From positions 124,001 through 188,000 of IMG/VR virus record IMGVR_UViG_3300020178_000002: a stretch of DNA of 64,000 nucleotides, one strand, 5' to 3'. The number at the start of each line of letters is the position of its first letter. Within the stretch, counting starts at the first letter, position 1. Source of the stretch: a virus. The position numbers were made by a program, and so were the translations under genes. Shown here piece by piece: positions 24,607-33,151 of the stretch. Below the pieces are notes generated by a model. That model made no database searches. It saw nothing but the letters and a program-made list of their open reading frames with translations, and had not been told where the DNA came from.

Positions 24607-25977
24607 ATGTCGCATGGTTGGTACAATAGTAGAAGTCCTTGGCCTCTACCACCTAAAAACACAGTAGCTGTTTCTCCTTTTAAAAAAGGAGAGATTGATG
24701 TCAGGTGGGATAACCCATCTCTCCTTCATGGTAACGAGGGCTGGATTATAAGAGGTGTAAATATATACCGCTCTAGTAACTCTGATAGAGGGATGTATCG
24801 GAGAGTTAATGTAGTTCCTGTTGGTGGTGGTCTATATAGAGATCAAATGCATACATGGACAGTACATGAAGAAGTGGTTGAGGGTTCTGCATGGATTAGT
24901 TTTGGAGATCAAGCAGAAGACCCTTATAGGTTTCAAACTAAGTTCCCTATAGCCAAACTTAATGGTGTGCATGAAGCAGGTGATTGCTCTAAAGATGTTG
25001 TAGTCACAATAGATGGAGAGGTAGTTCCTGTTTCTATGGTTCTTGGAGAGCTAAGACAAGTCATCTTGTATTATCTAGGTGTAGAGACTGACAATGCTAT
25101 TACTTTGAGAAAAGAAGCGAAGCTTGAGATAACAGAGAACTCTGTTGTTAAAGTAAGTTATCTTGCATATGACCCTAGCAGCAGGCTGGGTGTGGGTGTA
25201 GACAGAAGAGACTTCTATCGACTAACTACAGTTGCAGAAGATCCCCTAACAGGCAGACTTCACGAAACACCTTTAGATCAGTGTCAGCCTTTCTCAGATA
25301 GAGAGGTTGAAAAGATAGACTATATGTGGAGAGAAGGTATCCGAAGAAACAATTGGATATTAGAGCAAGGTGGTGAGAGAGTAAAGCTCTTTACTAGAAA
25401 GCAAGTAGGAGAGCCTTGTTTCTGTACTGCTTTCAACAGGGAAACCTTAGCTTACTCAAAGCAACCAGACAGTCTTTGCAAGATTTGTTTCGGTGTTGGT
25501 ATCAAGGGTGGCTATGAAGGTCCTTATGATATAATCATAGCTACAGATGAGACAGAGAAAAGAATTGTTCAGGAAGACAAGGGTCGGAGAAAAGAACACA
25601 GCTATGAGGTCTGGATAGGGCCTAGTCCTATTGTTTCTCAGAAAGACTTCATTGTTAAAGTGAACAATGACAGATACTCTATTGGTGCTGTGAGATACCC
25701 ATCTAACAGGGGTAATATTCTACAACAGCATTTTAACATAGCTTATTTAGACAGTGGAGACATTAGATATAACTTCCCTATAGAGGGAGTGCCTGTCTAT
25801 TGGGCAAAGACTCAATATGGCTATTGGCCTCAAAGAGATACTTACACAGCTCGTTCTGATGCAAAGTATCCTTTGGTTCAAGACACAGCTTACCCTACGG
25901 GGTCAAACAGACCAGATGTTGCTGACGCTTTGGAGAATAAAGGCAGGACAGCGACATGGGAAAATCAAAACTATTAG
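24607..25977 (+). CDS. Virion structural protein with zinc-ribbon motif (neck or adaptor candidate)
   Basis: 456 residues. Beta-rich throughout (VAVSPFKKGEIDVRWDNPSLL, GVNIYRSSNSDRG, VVVTIDGEVVPVS). Around residues 276-302 a CFCTAF...SLCKICFGVGIKGGY pattern gives CxC and CxxC pairs like those of phage head-tail joining and tail adaptor proteins that carry a 'CxxCxGtGxxGGY' motif; after it follow strands IIIATDETEKRI and YEVWIGPSPIV. Probably a neck, head-completion or baseplate protein, by motif memory rather than by homology search. Start ATG behind AGGG. Confidence 0.55.
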   Translation: MSHGWYNSRSPWPLPPKNTVAVSPFKKGEIDVRWDNPSLLHGNEGWIIRGVNIYRSSNSDRGMYRRVNVVPVGGGLYRDQMHTWTVHEEVVEGSAWISFGDQAEDPYRFQTKFPIAKLNGVHEAGDCSKDVVVTIDGEVVPVSMVLGELRQVILYYLGVETDNAITLRKEAKLEITENSVVKVSYLAYDPSSRLGVGVDRRDFYRLTTVAEDPLTGRLHETPLDQCQPFSDREVEKIDYMWREGIRRNNWILEQGGERVKLFTRKQVGEPCFCTAFNRETLAYSKQPDSLCKICFGVGIKGGYEGPYDIIIATDETEKRIVQEDKGRRKEHSYEVWIGPSPIVSQKDFIVKVNNDRYSIGAVRYPSNRGNILQQHFNIAYLDSGDIRYNFPIEGVPVYWAKTQYGYWPQRDTYTARSDAKYPLVQDTAYPTGSNRPDVADALENKGRTATWENQNY

Positions 25978-25986
25978 GAGAATAAA

Positions 25987-26799
25987 ATGAAAAGAACAAT
26001 AAGAGAACTTGAATCTAGGATTGCTAGACTCGAGAAACATTCATCAAAGAAAACTGCTATGAAGATAATTCACAGAGAGTTGATAGAATACCTGAAAAAG
26101 AAAAATCTTAAGAATGTGGGTAAGAGTGAGCCACTAGAATATGGTGGGCTATCGAGAAAAATAGGATTTGAATTTACGCTTATCCTTAACGACAATGAAT
26201 ACGAGGAGATGACTAAGTTCTTCAATAAGAATAAAAAATATAATAATGAGATAGTCATCAACGATGATGCTGTTGACGACATTATTGAACACCATTTAGA
26301 TGAAGACGAATACTTTGCACCTAGTAATGCTAGATACTCAGGGGGTAGTCCTTTTTGCATTCTTTCCCTATATAAAAATGGGTTGTTTACTCTTACAGTC
26401 GAAATGACTGTTCATAAGAAAAAAACTCCAAAGATTCCTACACCCCTTCAAAAGATTAACTTAGGGATAGGGAAAACTGTTTTTGATATCAAGAAATTGA
26501 CAACAGACTTGTGGATGCTTTTAAAAGACCAAATTGCATTCAAGCTAGAATCAATGGGTAGGGAAGAAGAAGAGCTAGAAGACCTTGCAAATCAGTATAT
26601 GATGAAAGTCCGTTTAGTTATGGATGCTGATGGGTTCTATTTTTTAAGGGTTAAGTCAGGAAGAAATCACTATATTCTTGACATGGAAGACACAGAAAAA
26701 CATGAGATTACAAACTCCAGAGGAAGATACACACAGAAAGCTCTAGAAAGACACCTAGACTTAAACTATGACGACTACACAAGATGGAAAGTAAAATGA
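25987..26799 (+). CDS. Tagged protein, unknown function (270 aa)
   Basis: TAGGAG before ATG. Residues 1-22 are the tag (RELESRIARLEKHSS). The remainder is alpha/beta, with GGLSRKIGFEFTLILNDNEYEEM, an Asp-rich stretch (INDDAVDDIIEHHLDEDEYF), and a long helical region (LEDLANQYMMKVRL). No known domain. Its stop overlaps the next tagged gene (ATGA). Presumed virion cargo. Confidence 0.65.
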   Translation: MKRTIRELESRIARLEKHSSKKTAMKIIHRELIEYLKKKNLKNVGKSEPLEYGGLSRKIGFEFTLILNDNEYEEMTKFFNKNKKYNNEIVINDDAVDDIIEHHLDEDEYFAPSNARYSGGSPFCILSLYKNGLFTLTVEMTVHKKKTPKIPTPLQKINLGIGKTVFDIKKLTTDLWMLLKDQIAFKLESMGREEEELEDLANQYMMKVRLVMDADGFYFLRVKSGRNHYILDMEDTEKHEITNSRGRYTQKALERHLDLNYDDYTRWKVK

Positions 26800-27230
26800 A
26801 AAGAACAGCACATGAAATAATTAGAAGTCTTGAACTTAGAGTAGCTAGACTTGAGAAGCAATCATCACATACAACATATAAGTTAAGTCCAGTTAGACCT
26901 GGACTTAAGAAGTACTTAGAAAATAAACTTAAGAGCATCCTTAGCGAAAGTGGCTATGGTGAAGATTCTTTTGAGGGGGTTGACAGAGTATTTCTTCAGT
27001 GGGATTTAGGAAATAGCTGGGGTGCAGATAACTACTTTGCAATTGGAGTAGACTCAGGTGCAGATACCTTTAGACTTATTTTGGATGATCATAAACCCAG
27101 TGACTTTGGAGATATAGATCCTTATGATGGAGATCCCAGAGGGCCTATTGATTGGACTCCTAAAAAAGTAAACCAAACTAAGCTAATGGATGCACTAGAA
27201 GAATACGATAATGATCTTTGGGAGATCTGA
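26796..27230 (+). CDS. Tagged protein, unknown function (144 aa)
   Basis: Start chosen at 26796 because it overlaps the previous stop and gives MKRTAHEIIRSLELRVARLEKQSS, parallel to MKRTIRELESRIARLEKHSS in the upstream gene. After the tag come a basic linker and an acidic domain with DNYFAIGVDSGADTFRLIL. Ends with an ATG overlap to the next gene. Unknown function; presumed virion cargo. Confidence 0.65.
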   Translation: MKRTAHEIIRSLELRVARLEKQSSHTTYKLSPVRPGLKKYLENKLKSILSESGYGEDSFEGVDRVFLQWDLGNSWGADNYFAIGVDSGADTFRLILDDHKPSDFGDIDPYDGDPRGPIDWTPKKVNQTKLMDALEEYDNDLWEI

Positions 27231-27790
27231 TGGTTTTTGATTTAAGAAAAGTTAAAAGAAAACCTGAGAGTAATCTTTTAAGTGACAAGAACAAATGGGA
27301 CTTGAGAACTTATAAGGTAAGACGAAATGTTTTTCCTAATGCAAAAGCTCTGGGTGAAAAAGGGATAGATAAAGAGATCATTAAGATCTTTGGGGAAGAG
27401 TTTGTTAAAGCTATTGTAGAAGAAGCAAAGAAAGCTTCTTCTAAAGGTGCGTCTATCCCTAAGTCAGAGGATTTTTATAACTCTTTCAGTTATGAGATAA
27501 CAAAGGGTGGGAAGATAAAGATACATAGCACATGGAAGTGGGTTAATAAGTACCTTCAAGCTAAGTCACCTTATGAGATGAACATCTATAGAAGAAGAGG
27601 TGAAAGCAAAGTAATTCCCTTAAGGACAAAAGATGGTGGTGTTGTTTTCAGGCAAGCACCTCTTATAGGTTCTAAAGGTTGGATTCACCCTGCAATCTTG
27701 AAATATAATTTCATTGAAGTAGGTCTCAAGAAAGGTGAGGAGAGAGCCATTCGAAGGGCTTTAACTTATATACAGACATCCAGATCTTAA
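27230..27790 (+). CDS. Possible neck or tail-completion protein
   Basis: 186 residues, ATG overlapping the previous TGA with GGGAGA upstream. Layout: helix (IIKIFGEEFVKAIVEEAKKASS), strands (DFYNSFSYEITKGGKIKIHST), then QAPLIGSKGWIHPAILKYNFIEVGLKKGEERA. Helix-strand-strand followed by 'G.IHPA....F...G..' is reminiscent of HK97 gp10-like tail-completion proteins. That resemblance is by eye only; no catalytic feature. Confidence 0.45.
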   Translation: MVFDLRKVKRKPESNLLSDKNKWDLRTYKVRRNVFPNAKALGEKGIDKEIIKIFGEEFVKAIVEEAKKASSKGASIPKSEDFYNSFSYEITKGGKIKIHSTWKWVNKYLQAKSPYEMNIYRRRGESKVIPLRTKDGGVVFRQAPLIGSKGWIHPAILKYNFIEVGLKKGEERAIRRALTYIQTSRS

Positions 27791-27797
27791 TATTCCA

Positions 27798-27845
27798 TTT
27801 ATATCACCCTTAGCTTGTAAAAAGTGTAATCAGCGAGGGTTATAT
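27798..27845 (+). promoter_or_regulatory. TTTATA promoter candidate and SD-covering hairpin
   Basis: TTTATA (27798-27803) overlaps the 5' arm ATATCACCCT (27801-27810), which pairs with AGGGTTATAT (27836-27845) at nine of ten positions. The ribosome site GAGGG lies in the 3' arm, just before ATG 27847. Confidence 0.55.
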
Positions 27846-27846
27846 A

Positions 27847-28947
27847 ATGAATAAAGTATCTGCACAGCAAATCAGATCTCTTGAGGTCAGAATAGCTAGG
27901 CTTGAAAAAGAAGCTGGCTTTCAAGAGTTTATGGAAAGTGTCTCTAGTACATTTAAAAGCATAGTTAACATTCCTAAAAACATGGTGATTAGGATAATAA
28001 ATGCTTTTAAAGAAATTTTTACAACTGTAGAACTGTCATTAGAAGACGAAGAAAAAACAATTGAAAATGCACTTGGCTTTTTATTGGGTTCTCGCATCTT
28101 TAGAGCAATGGCTGGAGTCATAACAACAACAGATGATTTGCCTACGATTGTTAAATTCAATAGGAAGCAGCCTTTAAAGTCTACATTCACGGGTGGGCTT
28201 GCAGGAAAGGCTAAGGTTCAATTAAAGAACCTTATTAAGCGTTATAATGAAACAAACCAGACAAGAATGAAGTCTGCCTATCTTTCATGGTATTCAGATT
28301 TCAAGCACATCCTAAACCCAAAAATTAAAGAAGTTGAGGGTGTTGAATTTGCACTTCGAGAAATCAAGAAGGTCTCAAAGTTAGCATATAGGTTCTTGTC
28401 TTCAATCATCTCTGTATTAGGTGGTGTTGTTGCTATTAAAGGGACAGTGATCTCAACTCTGCTATTTATACTAGGTAGGATCTTTTTGCAGAAGTATGGT
28501 TTTCCAGTAGGAAGACCTAGTGAATGGACTCAAAATGAAGTTGTTTTTTCAAAGGTCACTGTTGAACCCGTAAATGCTACTATACATAGGAATGTAATAG
28601 ACGTTACCAGAGATAGATATAGTGATTATAAGAAACTTTCTCCTATACAAAAGCAGATTTTTGTTGAAAAAATACATGCTAAGGTAGAACAACACCCAAT
28701 GAAAAATTGGCAACCAGATTCAGCAGCTAACCTTCAAGATGTTAAGGATTGGATTAGATGGAAGCCTATTCAGTTTACCACAGCAATCTTGACACCTATT
28801 TTAGCACTCATTGAAACAATTATGTACAAGTGGGTGATTAAGACAGACGAATATGATGAAATGGTAAAAGAGCTAGAATCAAGAAATAAGAAAGCTTCTC
28901 AATACCCAACACTCTCTTATTTAACTCAGATTTTAGAAGGCAGGTGA
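27847..28947 (+). CDS. Tagged membrane-active family protein 1 (366 aa)
   Basis: Tag MNKVSAQQIRSLEVRIARLEKEAG (1-24), then an amphipathic region SIVNIPKNMVIRIINAFKEI shared with the next three paralogues, then STFTGGLAGKAKVQLKNLI and MKSAYLSWYSDFK. Two hydrophobic stretches (FLSSIISVLGGVVAIKGTVISTLLFIL, about 183-209, and AILTPILALIETIMY near the end) suggest membrane contact. C-terminus: KASQYPTLSYLTQILE. Close paralogue of the gene at 28951. Internal virion protein that interacts with the host membrane during entry is my inference. Confidence 0.7.
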   Translation: MNKVSAQQIRSLEVRIARLEKEAGFQEFMESVSSTFKSIVNIPKNMVIRIINAFKEIFTTVELSLEDEEKTIENALGFLLGSRIFRAMAGVITTTDDLPTIVKFNRKQPLKSTFTGGLAGKAKVQLKNLIKRYNETNQTRMKSAYLSWYSDFKHILNPKIKEVEGVEFALREIKKVSKLAYRFLSSIISVLGGVVAIKGTVISTLLFILGRIFLQKYGFPVGRPSEWTQNEVVFSKVTVEPVNATIHRNVIDVTRDRYSDYKKLSPIQKQIFVEKIHAKVEQHPMKNWQPDSAANLQDVKDWIRWKPIQFTTAILTPILALIETIMYKWVIKTDEYDEMVKELESRNKKASQYPTLSYLTQILEGR

Positions 28948-28950
28948 GAC

Positions 28951-30051
28951 ATGAATAAGGTATCAGCACAACAAATTAGATCTCTTGAGCTTAGGATAGC
29001 TAGGCTTGAAAAAGAGGCTGGCTTTATAGATGATATGGTAGGTGTCTTTAAAAAGACACTCAACATACCTAAGAATATGTTCTTAAAGATACTTTATGCC
29101 TTCAAAGAAGTTTATGATGATGTTGTTGTATGGAACACAGAATCAGAATCTAAGGCTATGGATTCATTAGGTGCATTATTGGGCATAAGAATATTTAGAT
29201 CTTTAGCTGGTGTTATAACTACAAGTGAGGGTTTACCTAAAATTGTCAAGTTCAACTACTCTGACCCTTTAAGCTCAACCTTCACAGGTGGACTTGCAAT
29301 GAAGTCTAATATCCCTCTTAAGAAGCTTATCAATATGTATGAGGGTGAGAACCAGACCAGAATGAAGAGAGCTTACACTTCATGGTATGCAGACTATAAA
29401 GAAATCATAAACCCTTCTGTCTCTGATAGAGAAGCGATTGATATTTTCTTAGATCTTTGTAAAAGAGGTGGGAAGTGGCTCTATCGCTTAATGACTGCCC
29501 TTATAGGTTTGGTTGGTATAGCGACTCTTAAGTCCACAGTCATATTCAACATCATTATTATGGTTGTACAGAGATATGTGCAGATAGGGATGTTTGATTT
29601 TCGAAATATGGATAAGAGAATTCTGGACTTCCAAGAAACAACAGTAAAGTATATAGACATAAAATCTGTTAAGTATCTTGAAGCAGAGGGTGTTATTGAA
29701 AACACTCACAAATTCATATCTGATGTTCTGGTTGGTGGGAGAGGGTATGTTCCTCGAAAAGAAGTAAAGGAATTTACTCTCGCTATTGTTGAAAAGCCCT
29801 TGCAGAAATACCAACCTATTGATTTTGTGTCTTGGAAAAAAGTTAGAGAGTACATGACACAAAACTACACTACCTTTATTGGTGTTTTCCTAACAGGATT
29901 CTTAGCTCTACTTGAGAAAGCACTTTATAAATGGGTCTTTAAAACAGAAGACTATGAAAAGATGAAAGCTGAAAGTGATGCAATGGGCAAGACAGCTTCT
30001 AAATACCCTGCAATTGCTTATATGGCTAGAAAGCTAGAAAGCTATTTATGA
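28951..30051 (+). CDS. Tagged membrane-active family protein 2 (366 aa)
   Basis: Same length and plan as the preceding gene: tag 1-24, LNIPKNMFLKILYAFKEVYDD, STFTGGLAMKSNIPLKKLINMYEGENQTRMKRAYTSW, hydrophobic LYRLMTALIGLVGIATLKSTVIFNIIIMVV (about 172-201), hydrophobic IGVFLTGFLALLEKALYKWVF, and KTASKYPAIAYMARKLESYL. Three bases separate it from the previous stop and it overlaps the next ATG. Clear tandem duplicate with moderate divergence. Confidence 0.7.
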   Translation: MNKVSAQQIRSLELRIARLEKEAGFIDDMVGVFKKTLNIPKNMFLKILYAFKEVYDDVVVWNTESESKAMDSLGALLGIRIFRSLAGVITTSEGLPKIVKFNYSDPLSSTFTGGLAMKSNIPLKKLINMYEGENQTRMKRAYTSWYADYKEIINPSVSDREAIDIFLDLCKRGGKWLYRLMTALIGLVGIATLKSTVIFNIIIMVVQRYVQIGMFDFRNMDKRILDFQETTVKYIDIKSVKYLEAEGVIENTHKFISDVLVGGRGYVPRKEVKEFTLAIVEKPLQKYQPIDFVSWKKVREYMTQNYTTFIGVFLTGFLALLEKALYKWVFKTEDYEKMKAESDAMGKTASKYPAIAYMARKLESYL

Positions 30052-30632
30052 TATACTCGCTTCAATGTACCTACTCAAATGGCATAAGAATAAACTCTTT
30101 AAATATATCACTTGCTAATGGACAGTCTTTCGATTGCCCAAAGCAAACATATGATACTAATAAAGAAATCCAAGCTCTGGTGTCCTCTGGTATGTTGAAG
30201 CTAAAAGTAAAAGAACACAAGTCTGGCCTTAGAGCGAACTCTAATAAACGAGTTTTACGAAGCAACCCGACTAATGAGAGAGTTGTAGAGAGAGTTGTAG
30301 AGAGAGTTGTTGAATCCCCAATAGACATGGATGCAATCACTAGGAATGTAGTTGAGCAAATAGGTGCTGTACTATCTCCTGAGATATTGGCTCAAGCAAT
30401 TGCAGCACAACTCCCTACTGTCCAAGCTAATTACCCACAGAAAAATGAGGGTAATAGTTCTTTTATGTCTTCTAGTGAAGACAATCTAATGTTTATCCCC
30501 TCTACTATTGTAGATAGAAATACTGTTGCTTCTAAATCCTCTGCCTCTGAAAGCATATCGGAAGACTCTGATGGTCTTGCTGATGCTATGGCTGCTTTAA
30601 AAGCAATGAAAAAGAAGAAAGGTCAAACCTAA
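30048..30632 (+). CDS. Unknown protein between tagged paralogues
   Basis: 194 residues; ATG overlaps the previous TGA and the stop overlaps the next ATG. The first 60 residues form a small beta domain (LQCTYSNGIRINSLNISLANGQSFD); residues about 80-92 are a short repeat (ERVVERVVERVVES, coded by a 12-base tandem repeat near 30277-30312), then a Ser-rich linker and a basic end with MAALKAMKKKKG. No tag. Placement inside the tagged run suggests a virion or assembly protein. Confidence 0.6.
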   Translation: MIYSLQCTYSNGIRINSLNISLANGQSFDCPKQTYDTNKEIQALVSSGMLKLKVKEHKSGLRANSNKRVLRSNPTNERVVERVVERVVESPIDMDAITRNVVEQIGAVLSPEILAQAIAAQLPTVQANYPQKNEGNSSFMSSSEDNLMFIPSTIVDRNTVASKSSASESISEDSDGLADAMAALKAMKKKKGQT

Positions 30633-31564
30633 TGAATAAAGTATCTGCACAGCAAATCAGATCTCTTGAAATGAGAATTGCCAGACTCGAAAGAGAGGCT
30701 GGTCTTAAAGAAATCTTTGATGACATCTCTGGATTTGTTAAAGGTGTTGTTAACATTCCTAAAAACTTCATCAAGAAAATCATCAATGTTTTCAAAGATG
30801 TTGGAAACAACCTAACTGTCCTTCTTTCAAAACAAGAAGATAGGATTGTTAGAGCCCTTAAATCTGCATTGGGAATCCGAGTAGCTGCGACTCTTGAAGG
30901 CTTTGTTATAGATACTAGAGATCTTCCTATCATTGTAGACTTTAATCTTATGAATCCTATTAAGTCTACTTTCACAGGTGGCAATGCAGGATCTTCAAAA
31001 GTATCTTTGGACAAGTTGGCATCTCTCTATGATGGAGAAGAAGCTAGAAGAATTAAGTCAGCTTTCCTTTCATGGAAATCAGACTACCTTCCTTCTTTAA
31101 ATGCATTACAAGGAAAAGATGATGTTGGAGTTATTAAGGGCTTTCTAAAACTGATACAAAGGTCATCTAAACTGCTTTACAGATTCTTGAAGATTGCTCT
31201 AAGCATATTCAGCATTGCCCAGCTTATTGCAGCACCTTGGGGATCTTGGGTTTTAGGTTTAGCTATGGTCTTCATAGGGAATCATAATATGTTGCCTATA
31301 TCAGCCGACTATACTCTTCTAACAGATAAGAGTCTAGCTAATATTATGGATGCCAAAGACTTCTTACCTCGTAATGAAGTTCCATTGTTGAAATCTTTTG
31401 GTCCTGCTATTATCACTACTGTTCTTAAGATTCTTGAAAAAGCATTCTATCGCTATGGTGTTAATGTTGATGCCTTTGACGAGGAATCTATGGGTAGAAC
31501 AGCTTCTCAATTCCCAAGAGTTGCTTCTGTAACTAGAAGACTCGAACACTACGCTTACGCTTAA
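30632..31564 (+). CDS. Tagged membrane-active family protein 3 (310 aa)
   Basis: Tag MNKVSAQQIRSLEMRIARLEREAG; then GVVNIPKNFIKKIINVFKDVGNNL; STFTGGNAGSSKVSLDKLASLYDGEEARRIKSAFLSW; a hydrophobic segment FLKIALSIFSIAQLIAAPWGSWVLGLAMVFI; and LEKAFYRYGVNVDAFDEE with MGRTASQFPRVASV at the end. The last about 110 bases are nearly identical to those of the gene at 31740, while the middles differ, pointing to gene conversion or recent duplication of the ends. Confidence 0.7.
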   Translation: MNKVSAQQIRSLEMRIARLEREAGLKEIFDDISGFVKGVVNIPKNFIKKIINVFKDVGNNLTVLLSKQEDRIVRALKSALGIRVAATLEGFVIDTRDLPIIVDFNLMNPIKSTFTGGNAGSSKVSLDKLASLYDGEEARRIKSAFLSWKSDYLPSLNALQGKDDVGVIKGFLKLIQRSSKLLYRFLKIALSIFSIAQLIAAPWGSWVLGLAMVFIGNHNMLPISADYTLLTDKSLANIMDAKDFLPRNEVPLLKSFGPAIITTVLKILEKAFYRYGVNVDAFDEESMGRTASQFPRVASVTRRLEHYAYA

Positions 31565-31571
31565 TATCTTA

Positions 31572-31615
31572 TTTATCATTAGCTTCCTGTGAAAAAAACA
31601 CAGGGGGCTGATGAT
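31572..31615 (+). promoter_or_regulatory. TTTAT promoter candidate and 17-bp SD-covering hairpin
   Basis: TTTAT (31572-31576) runs into ATCATTAGCTTCCTGTG (31575-31591), which pairs along its whole length (three G-U pairs) with CACAGGGGGCTGATGAT (31599-31615) across a loop of seven A. The ribosome site AGGGGG is fully inside the stem, eight bases before the ATG at 31616. Confidence 0.65.
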
Positions 31616-31747
31616 ATGACAAGATACCAGATGAAAAGATTAGAGATGAGGATTTCCAGAAAACTCGAAAGGAAGTCCAAACTTCAACTTCAGCGTATCT
31701 ATCAGAGATTAGCTTCTTTAGAAAAAGAGGTTAAATCCAATGAATAA
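31616..31747 (+). CDS. 43-aa coiled-coil peptide related to the tag
   Basis: ATG preceded by AGGGGG at eight bases; stop overlaps the next gene by eight bases. The product (MTRYQMKRLEMRISRKLERK... LASLEKEVKSNE) is one basic helix with two tag-like runs, RLEMRISRKLE and RLASLEKEV. It has little besides the tag itself, so it may be a free-standing tag-like coiled-coil partner or a truncated cargo gene. Confidence 0.55.
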   Translation: MTRYQMKRLEMRISRKLERKSKLQLQRIYQRLASLEKEVKSNE

Positions 31748-32669
31748 AGTATCTGCACAGCAAATCAGATCTCTTGAAATGAGAATAGCTAGACTTGAAA
31801 GAGAAGCTAGCTTTCAAGATGTTTTGGATGACATCAGTGGTTTTGTTAAAGGTGTTGTTAATATCCCTAAGAACTTTATTAAAAACATCATCAATGTTTT
31901 GAAGGATGTAGGTAACAACCTTAAAGCAACTTTTGCTGAACAGCGTGAAGTTATTTGTGAAGCCCTAGAGTCTGCATTGGGAATCCGAGTAGCTGCTACT
32001 CTACAAAACTTTATTGTAGATACCAGAGACATGCCTGTTATCGTTGAGCTCAATGTAATGAACCCAATCAAGTCGATATTCACAGGTGGTAAAGCTGGTT
32101 CTTCAAAGTATGCTCTTGATAAGCTGGCATCTCTTTATGACCGTGAAAGGTCTAAAAGAATCAAGTCTGCATACCTCTCTTGGAAGTCAGACTACTCTTC
32201 TCAAATAGATATTCTTCAAGGAAAATTTGATGAGTCTAACTCTGTTAAAAGATTAATGAAGTTTCTTCAAAGAAGCTCTAAGGTTGCTTATAGATTTTTC
32301 AAAGTTCTTTTCAGCATAGTCTCTATGACAGAGGTTATTGCAGCACCTTGGGGCTCTTGGATTATTGACCTAGCAACAATTACAGTAGGGTCACTTGATC
32401 TAATACCATTTTTACCAAAAGAGTCATGGACTCTTAGTAAAGTTGAAAGTATCACTGGTTTATCTTTCACTACCAATACCCTGAGTAAAAGTGTGGTCAA
32501 GACAATCCCTGCTACAATAGTCACCTCTGTTCTTAAGCTTCTTGAAAAAGCATTCTATCGCTATGGTGTTAATGTTGACGCTTTTGACGAGGAATCTATG
32601 GGTAGAACAGCTTCTCAATTCCCAAGAGTTGCTTCTATAACTAGAAGACTTGAAAACTATATCCTTTAG
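31740..32669 (+). CDS. Tagged membrane-active family protein 4 (309 aa)
   Basis: Same plan as the gene at 30632: tag 1-24, GVVNIPKNFIKNIINVLKDVGNNL, KSIFTGGKAGSSKYALDKLASLYD, hydrophobic FFKVLFSIVSMTEVIAAPWGSWII, and the nearly identical C-terminal block AFYRYGVNVDAFDEE. AGAGG ten bases before ATG. The two genes differ most at about residues 190-265. Confidence 0.7.
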   Translation: MNKVSAQQIRSLEMRIARLEREASFQDVLDDISGFVKGVVNIPKNFIKNIINVLKDVGNNLKATFAEQREVICEALESALGIRVAATLQNFIVDTRDMPVIVELNVMNPIKSIFTGGKAGSSKYALDKLASLYDRERSKRIKSAYLSWKSDYSSQIDILQGKFDESNSVKRLMKFLQRSSKVAYRFFKVLFSIVSMTEVIAAPWGSWIIDLATITVGSLDLIPFLPKESWTLSKVESITGLSFTTNTLSKSVVKTIPATIVTSVLKLLEKAFYRYGVNVDAFDEESMGRTASQFPRVASITRRLENYIL

Positions 32670-32683
32670 AAAGGCTCGAAAGA

Positions 32684-33091
32684 ATGAATAAAGTATCTGC
32701 ACAGCAAATCAGATCTCTTGAAATGAGAATAGCTAGACTCGAAAGAGAGGCTGGTCTTATAGACCATTTCTATAAATCTCCATACAAAGAAAAACTAAGC
32801 CCTGAAGATATAATAAAAGGCTTTATTAAAGTTTTTAATCGTGCTTGTAGACATGGAAGTGTTATGTCTATCTACTCAGACCCATATGAAAATGATTTCA
32901 TCCTTACCTTGAGACTTAACATCGGGATTGTAAAAATAAAAGTTTCTATAGATGGGGAATTGATAGAGGTCTATAAAAATGATGGTGCTGTATACACAAG
33001 GCTTATGGCATCTTTTGAATACAAAGATATTAAAAAGGGAATGGTCAAGGTTGTTAAAGCCCTTGAAGCTAAATCTATTTACTATGTATAA
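32684..33091 (+). CDS. Tagged protein, short (135 aa)
   Basis: The first 24 codons repeat the tag of the preceding gene almost base for base, but the rest is unrelated: a compact alpha/beta domain (GFIKVFNRACRHGSVMSIYSD, DFILTLRLNIGIVKIKVSIDG, LMASFEYKDIKKGMVKVVKAL). A different cargo fused to the same tag. AAAGG before ATG. Last gene of the unit before the actin-like gene. Confidence 0.65.
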   Translation: MNKVSAQQIRSLEMRIARLEREAGLIDHFYKSPYKEKLSPEDIIKGFIKVFNRACRHGSVMSIYSDPYENDFILTLRLNIGIVKIKVSIDGELIEVYKNDGAVYTRLMASFEYKDIKKGMVKVVKALEAKSIYYV

Positions 33092-33095
33092 AGCT

Positions 33096-33133
33096 TTTAT
33101 TGTTTAGAGGTATAATAATAACAAACCCCTAAA
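33096..33133 (+). promoter_or_regulatory. Promoter candidate and leader hairpin of the actin-like gene
   Basis: TTTAT (33096-33100) precedes TTTAGAGG (33103-33110), which pairs with CCCCTAAA (33126-33133, one mismatch); the loop contains TATAATAATA. The ribosome site AAGGAG lies after the hairpin. Confidence 0.4.
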
Positions 33134-33151
33134 GAATAAGGAGACTCTATC

